Assembly: GCA_035502095.1 (NCBI GenBank)
Contig: DATJUX010000005.1
Coordinates: 1 to 54,215 of the forward strand
Source of the DNA: JAKANT01 sp035502095
Lineage (GTDB): Bacteria > Pseudomonadota > Gammaproteobacteria > Burkholderiales > Burkholderiaceae_F
Reading direction: 5' to 3'
Length of the DNA: 54,215 nt
A program made the translations under genes and the position numbers. A model generated the notes under the pieces. It had not been told where the DNA came from. It saw nothing but the letters and a program-made list of their open reading frames with translations, and made no database searches. Below, piece by piece: positions 44,101 through 53,026 of this stretch; the first letter of the stretch is position 1; every line of letters starts with the position of its first letter.

Positions 44101-45059
44101 CTCTCGCGCGACAGGATGCAAGGCCCCGACGCGCGCCTGCCCGATGGGTGAAGTTGCTGTGCTCGCTCGCCGTGCCGACCGTCGGCATCGCCGGGCCGAT
44201 CCCGGTCGAACCTCCAGCGCCGCCGTGGAAGGATTTCGTGAAGACCGACGGACACGCGAACGAAATTCCCGTCGGCTGGATCGGGACCGAGCCGGGTCGC
44301 TTCGCACACAGCATCGTGCTGCCGGACAGCGTGCCCAAGACTGTGCCCTTCGATTTCACGGCGGCGCGCTGGCGTGCGCTGAGCCCGAACGGCGAGTCGG
44401 TCGCGCGCCAGTACTGGGAGCACCTGTGCAGCACCGAAGCCGGCAGCTTCATCCTGCGACCGGCCGACAACGTCGATGGGTTCTTCTTCATGCGGCCCGT
44501 CGGCGGAGCGAACGAACAGCAGAACAACGACCGGTGGAAGTTGGAAGCGCCGGGAATGCAGGCGAGCTGGGGGTGGAAGTACGACCCGGCGCGTGAAGCA
44601 GAGCAATTTGTTGATCCACCCAGCTACACGTACGAGTGGGTGGACTTTCCCGCGCCGGACGGCGGCATCCTGCATATGTTCGGGTACGTCAGCCGAGCGT
44701 CACCAATGAAGGTCGAACGGCAATCGGCCTCCTCCGCGAAATATGGCCTGACGTGGCGCGGCATTAGGCGTGAGCGCGACCGGGAGTACGCGATATCGGG
44801 AGTCGAGTGGATTGCGCTTGAGATCGATACGCGCGAAGTCCTCGGAGTGATTCGTGACTTCGACATCACCGGCATGACGACAAATCGTCGCGAGGGGATT
44901 TATTGGATAAACGCCGCACGGTGTCCGTTCAAGAGACAAATGTTTGGCGGTGCAGGGGAATTGCGAGAGACGGACGTTTGGGTCCCGACCGTCCTTCGCC
45001 CGTCCCTCTATCCAAAAGCCTTGAAGGTGATTCACGATCGTGTAAGGACGACGAAATGA
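44097..45059 (+). CDS. Unrecognised protein in the RTX/type I secretion operon
   Basis: This 320-residue protein is not recognised. A basic start (RQDARPRRAPARWVK) and a short hydrophobic stretch ending near VGIAGP suggest a possible signal peptide; the rest is soluble and rich in Trp, Tyr and Phe (SWGWKYDPARE, YEWVDFPAPDGG, WVPTVLRPSLYP), with no transmembrane segment. It overlaps hlyD and the RTX gene by four bases each, so it is made in step with both. It could be a periplasmic chaperone, inhibitor or partner of the lipase. Base composition becomes less GC-rich in its second half. Confidence 0.7.
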   Translation: MTLARQDARPRRAPARWVKLLCSLAVPTVGIAGPIPVEPPAPPWKDFVKTDGHANEIPVGWIGTEPGRFAHSIVLPDSVPKTVPFDFTAARWRALSPNGESVARQYWEHLCSTEAGSFILRPADNVDGFFFMRPVGGANEQQNNDRWKLEAPGMQASWGWKYDPAREAEQFVDPPSYTYEWVDFPAPDGGILHMFGYVSRASPMKVERQSASSAKYGLTWRGIRRERDREYAISGVEWIALEIDTREVLGVIRDFDITGMTTNRREGIYWINAARCPFKRQMFGGAGELRETDVWVPTVLRPSLYPKALKVIHDRVRTTK

Positions 45060-48000
45060 ATGAAGACATCGGATTGCTATATCAATTCGTGCTGCTCGAG
45101 ATGGTGGCCGATTCCTATCTGGAAGACATCGCGACACTGTCGGATGCACAGATCAAAGCGTCCCTAACCCAAGGTAACAATCGCCGTCCACCAGATCCCG
45201 TTACCGGTGGGGTGACTCGGTTTGCTGCCGCGCAGGCAGAAGAATTGTTGGGTCGCTATCAAATCGTCCACCAACTCTCCGACAACCCAGGCAACGGCCG
45301 ACCGACGACGTTCAACGGAATCCCACTCAACACAGGATTCTCGGCAACGTTGATTCAAGAGCGAGGTACCAACAACTTCACGCTGGCGATCCGCTCGACC
45401 GAGAGCAAGCCGTGGTCTCAAGGCGGCGACATGGAGCGCGATGCCTTCGGAGCCGACGTGGCCATTGCGAAAGACGGGTTCGCGTGGGCGCAGGTCGACT
45501 CGATGGAGCAGTACTACGCGTGGCTCAAGTCGAGCAAGACGCTTCCGCCGGGCGCGACGCTCAACGTGACCGGATATTCGCTCGGCGGGCACCTGGCGGC
45601 CGTTTTCACCGAATTGCATCGGAACGACGCCGATGTGACGTTTGGACAGACGGTTACGTTCAATGCGCCGGGTCGCGGCACCTGGAATCAATCCGCCGGA
45701 TCGTTGGCCGACATGCTCGCGCTTTACCGAGCCGTGCTTGCCAACCCCGACGTCGTCATACCGAGCCCGGCGTCGTCGGAATTCGCCGGGTACCTCGGCG
45801 CCAAGCTGGCTAGCGGGCCCATCGACGGACTGTCCATCTACCGCGATCGACGGTACGTGTGGGCCCAGGCGGCAACGACCAGGATGTTCGGAACCAGCGG
45901 CCTCTACTTGTTTCCCCCCGATCCGTTGCGCAAAGGCCTGACCAACGGCGCCGATGCGGTGATCACGCAGGTTTACGGACGAGAGTTCCCCAACGATCGA
46001 AGTGGCGTTGCCAATTCGGGCGTGCACGGTCCGGCGCGGAGCGTGTTCGTCGAAGCGCAGCCGGTGTTTGCCGGGGTGCCCTCCGAGTTGTGGGGGACCG
46101 GCGACTTCGGCGGAGGCCATTCGATCGTCCTCCTCGCCGATTCGCTCGCGCTGATGAGGGCGATGAACCGGCTCGACGGCACGCAGACGATCGACTCGCT
46201 CGGCGCGATCTTCGTTCGAGCGAGTTCGCGGACGCCCGACAGCAAGGTCGCGGGGAACGGCAGCGACTCGAGGGCGGAGTCCGACGTGCTGGAGAACTCG
46301 TTGGATGCGCTGCGGCGTGCTCTGCTGGGATCCAATCTGTCCGCGACCCCCTACGCGACCGGGGCACGCGGATTCGGCGACATCTACGCGCGCGACGGCT
46401 GGTACGAAAACCTGAACGCCGCGACGAACAGCGAGACATTCGCTTCGCTGGCCGGCAAGGTGACGATCCTTCCAATCAGCTCCGACACGGCCACGCCGCT
46501 CGCGACGACCGCGAAGAGTGACTTCGGCGACCTCGTCGCGCTGCAGACCCTGAGTCCTTTCGCGCTCGAGGCAGGGGCCGGTGACGCCGCCGCCGCGGCT
46601 CTCACGGCCGCGTGGCAGTCGGCCCATGGCGACGACTACGATGCATGGCGGGCCGATGCCGCTTTGACGCCGCAGCAGCGCGAGGTCGGTGCCGCCGCGT
46701 TCTCGGATTCCTGGTACGTGGACCGTGCGGCCATGCTGCGCTGGCTGTTGAAAGCGAACGAACAGAACATCGACTACGCCGCGAAGAACGGCTGGCTCGC
46801 TTCGCAGTCGCCGGCCCAGCCGCTCCAGTTCCAGGATCTGCAATCGCAAATTGCCTTCACGGTCAGCCAGCAAGCGCTGCTGGAGAACGCCCCTCCCGCT
46901 AGTCGCGTGATCTTCGGTCGCAACGATGCTCCCGACAGCATCGCCGGCGCTGACGCGGCCGACCGCCTCTATGGCGGCGGTGGAGCCGACACGCTCGACG
47001 GTCAGGGCGGCAACGACTATCTGGAAGGCAATGGCGGCAACGACGACCTTCGTGGCGCCGCGGGAAACGACGTGCTGGTCGGCGGAAATGGCGACGACAC
47101 GCTGCGCGGCGGTGCGGGCGACGACCGCTTGCTTGGCGGCCTCGGGCAGGACGTGTATGTCGTGGACAGCGGCGAAGGCATCGAGACGATCGCGGACGCC
47201 GATGGGCTCGGCCAACTCGTCTGGGACGGAGAGCCGCTGAGCGGCGGACTGCGCATCGGCGACCGGGTCTGGCGCAGCACCGACGAGCGGTTCACGTACA
47301 CGCTGAGCAACGACGGCACGCGCTATGCGCTCCACATACGCAAGAGCGGATCGAGCGGGGCGGTCGAGATCGAGAACTTCTCTCGAACCAACGCCGATCT
47401 CTCCATCCTGCTCTCCGACACGCCGCGCACCACGGTTCCGCCCACGACGGCGCGCGACATCCTCGGCGACCGTGCATTGTTCGACTCGGACCCCGCGACG
47501 CCTGGCGTTCAGTGGATTACGGACGATCTGGGCAACCTCGTCACGACGTCGACGCCAAGCCCTGGAATCGCCGACTTCATGGTCGACAGTTCCGGCAACG
47601 ACCTGATCCGCACGGGCGGCGCCGCCGATTTCATCCGCGCATGGCGCGGCGGCTCGGATGACATCGATGCGGGTGCCGGCAACGATGGCGTGACCGGTGG
47701 TGACGGCAACGACCTGATCGCCGGCGGCAGCGGCGCCGACGAACTGGCGGGCGGCAACGGCAGCGACACGATCCTTGGCGGCGCCGATGACGACGTGATC
47801 CTCAGCGAACACGAGATCGCCTACGACTCGTCGACGTACGACCTGGTGGTGCCGCCGAGCGCGACGGTCATCAGGCGGTGGACTTACGATGACCGGTTCG
47901 CCGCGTCCGGATTCGGAATTCAAGTCGTCCAGTACTCGATCGAAGGCATCACCTTCGAGTCGCCATGGGTCGGCATCGGCGGTTGGATCGAGCGCCACGA

Positions 48001-51000
48001 CGGTTCGGCGCGCGACTTCGTCGATGCGGGCGACGGGTCGGATCTCGTCTACGGTGGCTACGGTTCCGACGTCATTCTCGGTGGCAACGGCAGCGACCGG
48101 CTCGAAGGCAGCGGCGGCGACGACGTGATCGACGGCGGAACCGGCAACGACCTGATTTCTGGCGACGCACCTGCGGCAGGTTGGGTCTCCGCGGTCCCCG
48201 CGTCTCAGCACGGGAACGACCTGCTCTTCGGCGCTGCGGGTAACGATCTGCTGCTCGGCGGTGGCGGCAGCGACATGCTCGATGGCGGCGACGGCGATGA
48301 CGTTCTCTACGGCGATATGGCCGCGATGGTTCTCGCCATGCCGGTCGGCACTCCGCTGCTGGAACAAACACCCGTGTTGGTACACGGCGCCGACATCCTG
48401 CATGGTGGCGCCGGCAACGATCGGATCGATGGCGAAGGCGGTGACGACCTTCTCATCGGCGGCACCGGCGACGACGTGCTGACCGGTGGAACCGGATTCG
48501 ACGTCTATGAATTCGATCGGGGTGACGGCGCCGACTCGATATTCGGTCGCTCCGCGATCGACAACGAGGACGAGTTGCACTTCGGTGCGGCCGTGAGTTC
48601 GGCGACGGCCTCTATGCGCCAGGTCGGCATGGATCTGCGGATCGATACAGGTGCGGCCGGCGATTCGGTCACGTTGAAAAACTGGTTCGCGCCGTCGCAG
48701 GAACAGCAGATTGCCGCCGTCCGCTTCGCCGACGGCACTACGTGGTCGCGCGACCAGATCAACGTGCAGTTCGTGGTCAGCCAGAGCGGAACGTCGCAGG
48801 ACGACATCATCAACGGTTTCCTCGGCCGGGATGACATCAAGGGCCTCGAGGGCAACGACACGATCCGCTCGGGTAGCGGGGCCGATCTGATCGAAGGTGG
48901 CAAGGGCAACGATGTGCTCGACGGTGGAATCGACAGCGACCGCTATGTCTTCCGCGCCGGCGACGGTGCCGATGTCATTACGAGCGCTGACCAGTTCGCC
49001 GATGACGCGTTGCAGTTTGTCGGCCTGCACAGGGAAGACGTCGCCCTCGCGCGCACCGGCAACGCTCTCGTGATCGCCCGGAACAATGGAACTGACCGCG
49101 TCACGATAGACCGCTACTTCGAATCCAGCTCGTCGGCCGACAGCCGCACCGTATCGGGCGTCCAGATCATCGAGTTCGAAGGCGGTGTGCGCCTTTCCGT
49201 GACCGACATCAGGGCGATGTTCCAGAAGCAGGTCGGTGGCAGCGCCGGTGCGGACTACCTGGTTGGCGGGGCGGCCGACGAAGCGATCAACGGCGGCATC
49301 GGCGACGACCGGATCTACGCGTACGGAGGCAACGACACGCTCATCGGCGGCGACGGAAACGATTATCTCGACGGTGGGCAGGGTGCCGATGTCTTCGAAG
49401 GCGGGCCCGGCGACGATGCACTTTCCAGTCCGGCAATACTCGATCCGTCCCAGCCGAGTTACCTGCCGCCGGCGTACTTGAGCAACGGCGACGACACGTA
49501 CATGTTCGCGCGGGGCTCCGGTCGTGACGTCGTCGCCGAAGACGACCCTAGCGCGTTCATGTCGAGCGACCGGGTGGTTCTCAAGGACCTTCTGCCCGGT
49601 CAGGTTGCCTTCGGGCGCGGCGACTCGGGCTCGCTCGTCGGAGCGAGCGAGGGCGACCGGGATCTGCTGATCGTCGTGCGCGGCAGTATGGACACGCTGC
49701 GGGTCGCGGGCTTCTTCGACGATCGCCCGCGTTTTTGGGTCGAGGCGATCCAGTTCGGCGACGGCACGGTCTGGAATCGCGAGCAAGTCATCGCGAACCT
49801 GTCCCCGGAAGGGACCGCCTCCGCGGGCGCGGACTTCCTGCTCGGGAGCCCGCAGAGCGACGCGATCGACGGCGCGGGCGGCAACGACGTTTTGTGGCTG
49901 GGTGAGGGCAACGACATCGGCCGCGGCGGCGATGGCGACGATCATCTGCAGGGCGGCGCCGGAAGCGATTTCCTCGACGGTGGCGCGGGCAACGATCGCC
50001 TCTTCGGTGGACTCGGCGCCGACGTTCTCGATGGCGGACCGGGCGACGACCAACTGTATGGCGGGAACAACCTGTTCAATACGGACGACGCACCCGACAC
50101 CTACGTCTTCCGTGCCGGCGGCGGACGCGACACGGTCGTGTATACGGTCGAAGCCTCCGGCGCCACCGACAGCATCCTTCTCGGCGGGCTCGCACCATCC
50201 AACGTCGAGCTGGGCTGGACCACTTCGAACGACCTGCGCATCCGGGTTCTCGGAAGCCAGGACGTGCTGCTCGTCGAGAGGCAATTCCAGGGCGGCGCCG
50301 CGAAGATCGGAACCATCCTGTTCGATGAAGGCACGACCTACGACGCCGCCACGATCGAGGCCCTGGCGCGACAGAACAAGGACGAACTCATCACCGGCTC
50401 GTCGGGTGCCGACGTGCTGGACGGCGCGGGGGGAAACGACGACCTGCGCGGCGGGGCCGGCAACGACACGTTGCTCGGAGGTCCGGGCGACGACCGGCTA
50501 GACGGCGAGACCGGTGCCGATGTCATGGACGGCGGTCCCGGCGACGACTACTTCATCGTCGACAACGCCGGTGATGTCGTGCGCGAAGCGTCAGGCGGCG
50601 GCCTCGACCGCGTTGCCGCGTACGCATCGTTCGTCCTGCCGGAGAACGTCGAGAGTCTTTCGCTGATTTCCGGTTCGATCAACGGCACGGGCAATTCGCT
50701 CGACAACGTGCTGACCGGCAGCAGCGCCGCCAATCGCCTCGAGGGACGCGCGGGCAGCGACGTGCTCGACGGCATGGCGGGAGCGGACACGATGCTGGGC
50801 GGCCCCGGCGATGACACGTACTTGGTCGACAACGGGTCCGACTCGGTCACCGAGAATGCGAACGAAGGGATCGATCTCATCGTCTCGACGGTCACGCGGA
50901 CGCTCGGCGCAAACCAGGAACATCTCACGTTGTCCGGGACGGCTGCGATCAACGGCACGGGCAATGCGTCGGAGAACTATCTGCGGGGGAACGGCGCGAA

Positions 51001-52348
51001 CAACACGCTGAACGGCTCGGGCGGCGCCGACGTCCTGCAAGGAGGCGGCGGGAATGACACGCTGACGGACACATCCGGGCGCGGCATTCACGATGGCGGC
51101 GATGGCACCGACACGCTCACGGGCGGCACCGATCGGCAGTTCTTCGCCGGCGGGTCGGGGAGCGACGCGCTGACCCTCGGCGGAGGCGCCGATCTGATCG
51201 CCTTCAATCGTGGACATGGCGCGGACGTGGTCAATGCACCGACGTCCGGCGCCGGTGGCGGCGAGAAAAACGATGTCATTTCGCTTGCCGGGGTCGCGTA
51301 TGGCGAACTGCGGCTCGCGCGCGAGTCGAACGACCTCGTGCTCAAGATCGCAGGGACGACCGACTCGATTCGCCTGAAGAACTGGTATGCGGCGAGCAGC
51401 AACCAGACCGTGAACACGCTGCAGATGGTGGTCGACTCGACCGGCGACTACCGCGCGGGTGGCACGGACGCATTGCGCAACAAACGCATCGTGCAGTTGA
51501 ATTTCGGCAGCATCGTGGCGGCCTTCAACGCCGCCGGGGCGCCGCCGGATTGGTCGATTCCGCAAGCGACGCTCACCGTTGCCCACGTTTCCGGCAGTGA
51601 CGTCGCCGCCCTCGGCGGGCAACTTGCCTACCGCTACGGTCGCGACGGGAATCTCGCCGGCGTCGACTTTACGACGGCGGTCGCCGTGCTTGCCGACCCG
51701 AACTTCGCGACCGCCGCGCAATCGATCGGCAGCGGACCTGTCAATGGGGGCGTGCGGTTGCTGAGTGGTTCATCGGGCGAGTTGGGCGATTCTTCCGTGG
51801 CAACCGCACCGGCGCCGGACGCGCGCACCATCGGGGTGGGCGATGTCGCCGCGGTGCCGGCGCAACTAGAATTGGCTGCCCCAGGCCCAGCCAAGGGTTC
51901 GAGCATCGGCGATAGGCGGCCATCCGCTGAGGGCGACGTGCCTCCCAAGCTGGACAGGATCGGCATCGAAGCCGGAAATTGGGTCGTCGCCCGTCCTGTG
52001 GAGCGTTACGTAACAGAAGGCGATCAAGAGGCCACGGCTGGTGGTGTCGGCGTCCCCTACCTGACAGCTTTGGGCGTCGAGACGGCACTGCAGGGAATCG
52101 ACCTGGGGCGCACCGAAGAAGGAAGCGGGGTCGACGCCAGGGGCATTGATGCAACGGCTACGGCCAGCCAATGGATGCGCGTTGACGAGGGAATGCGCCA
52201 TGCCGCAAAACCTGGGTCCGTGCCACTCCTGGCGAACGAAGCGAACGAGTTCGCCCGCTCCTGGTCTTCTTTCGCCTTGCTGGCGACGGCCGGCGATCCA
52301 ATCCGGCGCTGCGACAGCCGGGTTCGTATGCCCTCGGCACTTTGGTGA
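45056..52348 (+). CDS. Large RTX lipase / calcium-binding exoprotein
   Basis: This 2430-residue protein has an N-terminal alpha/beta-hydrolase domain with the lipase motif GYSLGGH at 173-179 (nucleophile Ser175) and a candidate catalytic His355 in GGGHSIVLL. From about 623 to 2050 it carries at least nine blocks of GGxGxDxLx calcium-binding nonapeptides (about 623-699, 842-919, 988-1156, 1249-1302, 1396-1466, 1592-1676, 1779-1839, 1876-1926, 1979-2052), separated by HCBP-related modules such as VRFADGTTWSRDQI and IQFGDGTVWNREQV. The tail contains LNFGSIVAAFNAA and LAYRYGRDGNLAGVDF, as in other Burkholderiales RTX proteins. No Sec signal is present, matching type I secretion by the upstream genes. 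Confidence 0.9.
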   Translation: MNEDIGLLYQFVLLEMVADSYLEDIATLSDAQIKASLTQGNNRRPPDPVTGGVTRFAAAQAEELLGRYQIVHQLSDNPGNGRPTTFNGIPLNTGFSATLIQERGTNNFTLAIRSTESKPWSQGGDMERDAFGADVAIAKDGFAWAQVDSMEQYYAWLKSSKTLPPGATLNVTGYSLGGHLAAVFTELHRNDADVTFGQTVTFNAPGRGTWNQSAGSLADMLALYRAVLANPDVVIPSPASSEFAGYLGAKLASGPIDGLSIYRDRRYVWAQAATTRMFGTSGLYLFPPDPLRKGLTNGADAVITQVYGREFPNDRSGVANSGVHGPARSVFVEAQPVFAGVPSELWGTGDFGGGHSIVLLADSLALMRAMNRLDGTQTIDSLGAIFVRASSRTPDSKVAGNGSDSRAESDVLENSLDALRRALLGSNLSATPYATGARGFGDIYARDGWYENLNAATNSETFASLAGKVTILPISSDTATPLATTAKSDFGDLVALQTLSPFALEAGAGDAAAAALTAAWQSAHGDDYDAWRADAALTPQQREVGAAAFSDSWYVDRAAMLRWLLKANEQNIDYAAKNGWLASQSPAQPLQFQDLQSQIAFTVSQQALLENAPPASRVIFGRNDAPDSIAGADAADRLYGGGGADTLDGQGGNDYLEGNGGNDDLRGAAGNDVLVGGNGDDTLRGGAGDDRLLGGLGQDVYVVDSGEGIETIADADGLGQLVWDGEPLSGGLRIGDRVWRSTDERFTYTLSNDGTRYALHIRKSGSSGAVEIENFSRTNADLSILLSDTPRTTVPPTTARDILGDRALFDSDPATPGVQWITDDLGNLVTTSTPSPGIADFMVDSSGNDLIRTGGAADFIRAWRGGSDDIDAGAGNDGVTGGDGNDLIAGGSGADELAGGNGSDTILGGADDDVILSEHEIAYDSSTYDLVVPPSATVIRRWTYDDRFAASGFGIQVVQYSIEGITFESPWVGIGGWIERHDGSARDFVDAGDGSDLVYGGYGSDVILGGNGSDRLEGSGGDDVIDGGTGNDLISGDAPAAGWVSAVPASQHGNDLLFGAAGNDLLLGGGGSDMLDGGDGDDVLYGDMAAMVLAMPVGTPLLEQTPVLVHGADILHGGAGNDRIDGEGGDDLLIGGTGDDVLTGGTGFDVYEFDRGDGADSIFGRSAIDNEDELHFGAAVSSATASMRQVGMDLRIDTGAAGDSVTLKNWFAPSQEQQIAAVRFADGTTWSRDQINVQFVVSQSGTSQDDIINGFLGRDDIKGLEGNDTIRSGSGADLIEGGKGNDVLDGGIDSDRYVFRAGDGADVITSADQFADDALQFVGLHREDVALARTGNALVIARNNGTDRVTIDRYFESSSSADSRTVSGVQIIEFEGGVRLSVTDIRAMFQKQVGGSAGADYLVGGAADEAINGGIGDDRIYAYGGNDTLIGGDGNDYLDGGQGADVFEGGPGDDALSSPAILDPSQPSYLPPAYLSNGDDTYMFARGSGRDVVAEDDPSAFMSSDRVVLKDLLPGQVAFGRGDSGSLVGASEGDRDLLIVVRGSMDTLRVAGFFDDRPRFWVEAIQFGDGTVWNREQVIANLSPEGTASAGADFLLGSPQSDAIDGAGGNDVLWLGEGNDIGRGGDGDDHLQGGAGSDFLDGGAGNDRLFGGLGADVLDGGPGDDQLYGGNNLFNTDDAPDTYVFRAGGGRDTVVYTVEASGATDSILLGGLAPSNVELGWTTSNDLRIRVLGSQDVLLVERQFQGGAAKIGTILFDEGTTYDAATIEALARQNKDELITGSSGADVLDGAGGNDDLRGGAGNDTLLGGPGDDRLDGETGADVMDGGPGDDYFIVDNAGDVVREASGGGLDRVAAYASFVLPENVESLSLISGSINGTGNSLDNVLTGSSAANRLEGRAGSDVLDGMAGADTMLGGPGDDTYLVDNGSDSVTENANEGIDLIVSTVTRTLGANQEHLTLSGTAAINGTGNASENYLRGNGANNTLNGSGGADVLQGGGGNDTLTDTSGRGIHDGGDGTDTLTGGTDRQFFAGGSGSDALTLGGGADLIAFNRGHGADVVNAPTSGAGGGEKNDVISLAGVAYGELRLARESNDLVLKIAGTTDSIRLKNWYAASSNQTVNTLQMVVDSTGDYRAGGTDALRNKRIVQLNFGSIVAAFNAAGAPPDWSIPQATLTVAHVSGSDVAALGGQLAYRYGRDGNLAGVDFTTAVAVLADPNFATAAQSIGSGPVNGGVRLLSGSSGELGDSSVATAPAPDARTIGVGDVAAVPAQLELAAPGPAKGSSIGDRRPSAEGDVPPKLDRIGIEAGNWVVARPVERYVTEGDQEATAGGVGVPYLTALGVETALQGIDLGRTEEGSGVDARGIDATATASQWMRVDEGMRHAAKPGSVPLLANEANEFARSWSSFALLATAGDPIRRCDSRVRMPSALW

Positions 52349-52393
52349 CTTTCCGGTCAGGCTGATTTTGGCGGGCTGAGTTCGAGCCCCCTA

Positions 52394-52424
52394 GCGCGCG
52401 CAGTGAGGATTCCCCTGCGCGCGC
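52394..52424 (+). terminator. Hairpin after the RTX gene
   Basis: GCGCGCGCAG and CTGCGCGCGC form a perfect 10-bp stem with an 11-base loop, 45 bases after the RTX stop. No T-run follows, so intrinsic termination would be weak; it may protect the 3' end. Confidence 0.4.
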
Positions 52425-52498
52425 GTTCCCCCAAGCGTCGCGGGCGACGCCGTCCGCCCGTGATGGCCGTCGAACCACCATCTTTTCTCCCTGCGCGT

Positions 52499-52527
52499 TT
52501 GACAACCCCCTATGCGCCAAAGATAAT
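52499..52527 (+). promoter_or_regulatory. Sigma70 promoter of the tRNA-tuf operon
   Basis: TTGACA (52499-52504), a 17-base spacer and GATAAT (52522-52527) lie just upstream of tRNA-Tyr. This is near consensus and is the strongest visible promoter in the window, as expected for tRNA and EF-Tu expression. Confidence 0.8.
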
Positions 52528-52542
52528 TTGCGGTTCCCTGCC

Positions 52543-52629
52543 GGAGGGGTGCCCGAGCGGCTAAAGGGGGCAGACTGTAAATCTGTTGGCCTAGCGCCTA
52601 CGTTGGTTCGAATCCAACCTCCTCCACCA
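52543..52629 (+). tRNA. tRNA-Tyr (GTA anticodon)
   Basis: This 87-base tRNA has acceptor stem GGAGGGG, a class II long variable arm, anticodon loop CTGTAAA with GTA at 52577-52579, T-loop TTCGAAT and encoded ACCA end. It is first in the tRNA-tuf cluster common in betaproteobacteria. Confidence 0.95.
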
Positions 52630-52797
52630 AGCCCTCGCTTGGGGCGTGGGTTGGAAGCGCGGCGCAGGGAAGAAAAAACGAAGCGGATTGGCGACCCCGA
52701 TCGGTACCAGGGGTTGGGCGGATGCGGCGAGTTTGGGTGGTTGGGTTGAGAAAGCTTTCCTGGGGAGCTCTCCAGGCCGGAGCGGAGGGCGTCCGAG

Positions 52798-52871
52798 GCG
52801 GGTGTAGCTCAATGGTAGAGCAGAAGCCTTCCAAGCTTATGACGAGGGTTCGATTCCCTTCACCCGCTCCA
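52798..52871 (+). tRNA. tRNA-Gly (TCC anticodon)
   Basis: This 74-base tRNA has acceptor GCGGGTG/CACCCGC, D-arm GCTCAATGGTAGAGC, anticodon loop CTTCCAA with TCC at 52830-52832, T-loop TTCGATT and encoded TCCA. Confidence 0.95.
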
Positions 52872-52893
52872 GATCGGATGCAAAGCACGTGTC

Positions 52894-52968
<75 letters not shown>

Positions 52969-53026
52969 AGAATTCGTAGTCGATTGACGAGCACGGACAA
53001 AAAGACAGGCAAGCAGGGGTGATTCG

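Noticed and set aside
45164..50284. A 1706-codon open frame on the minus strand opposite the RTX gene
   Set aside because: It is antisense to repeated GGxGxD codons, which keep the opposite frame free of stops; composition is low complexity and no domain is recognisable.
46920..51210. Regular short repeats that could suggest a CRISPR array or satellite
   Set aside because: The period is nine codons (and multiples), repeats vary at DNA level and encode GGxGxDxLx calcium-binding motifs in one continuous frame.
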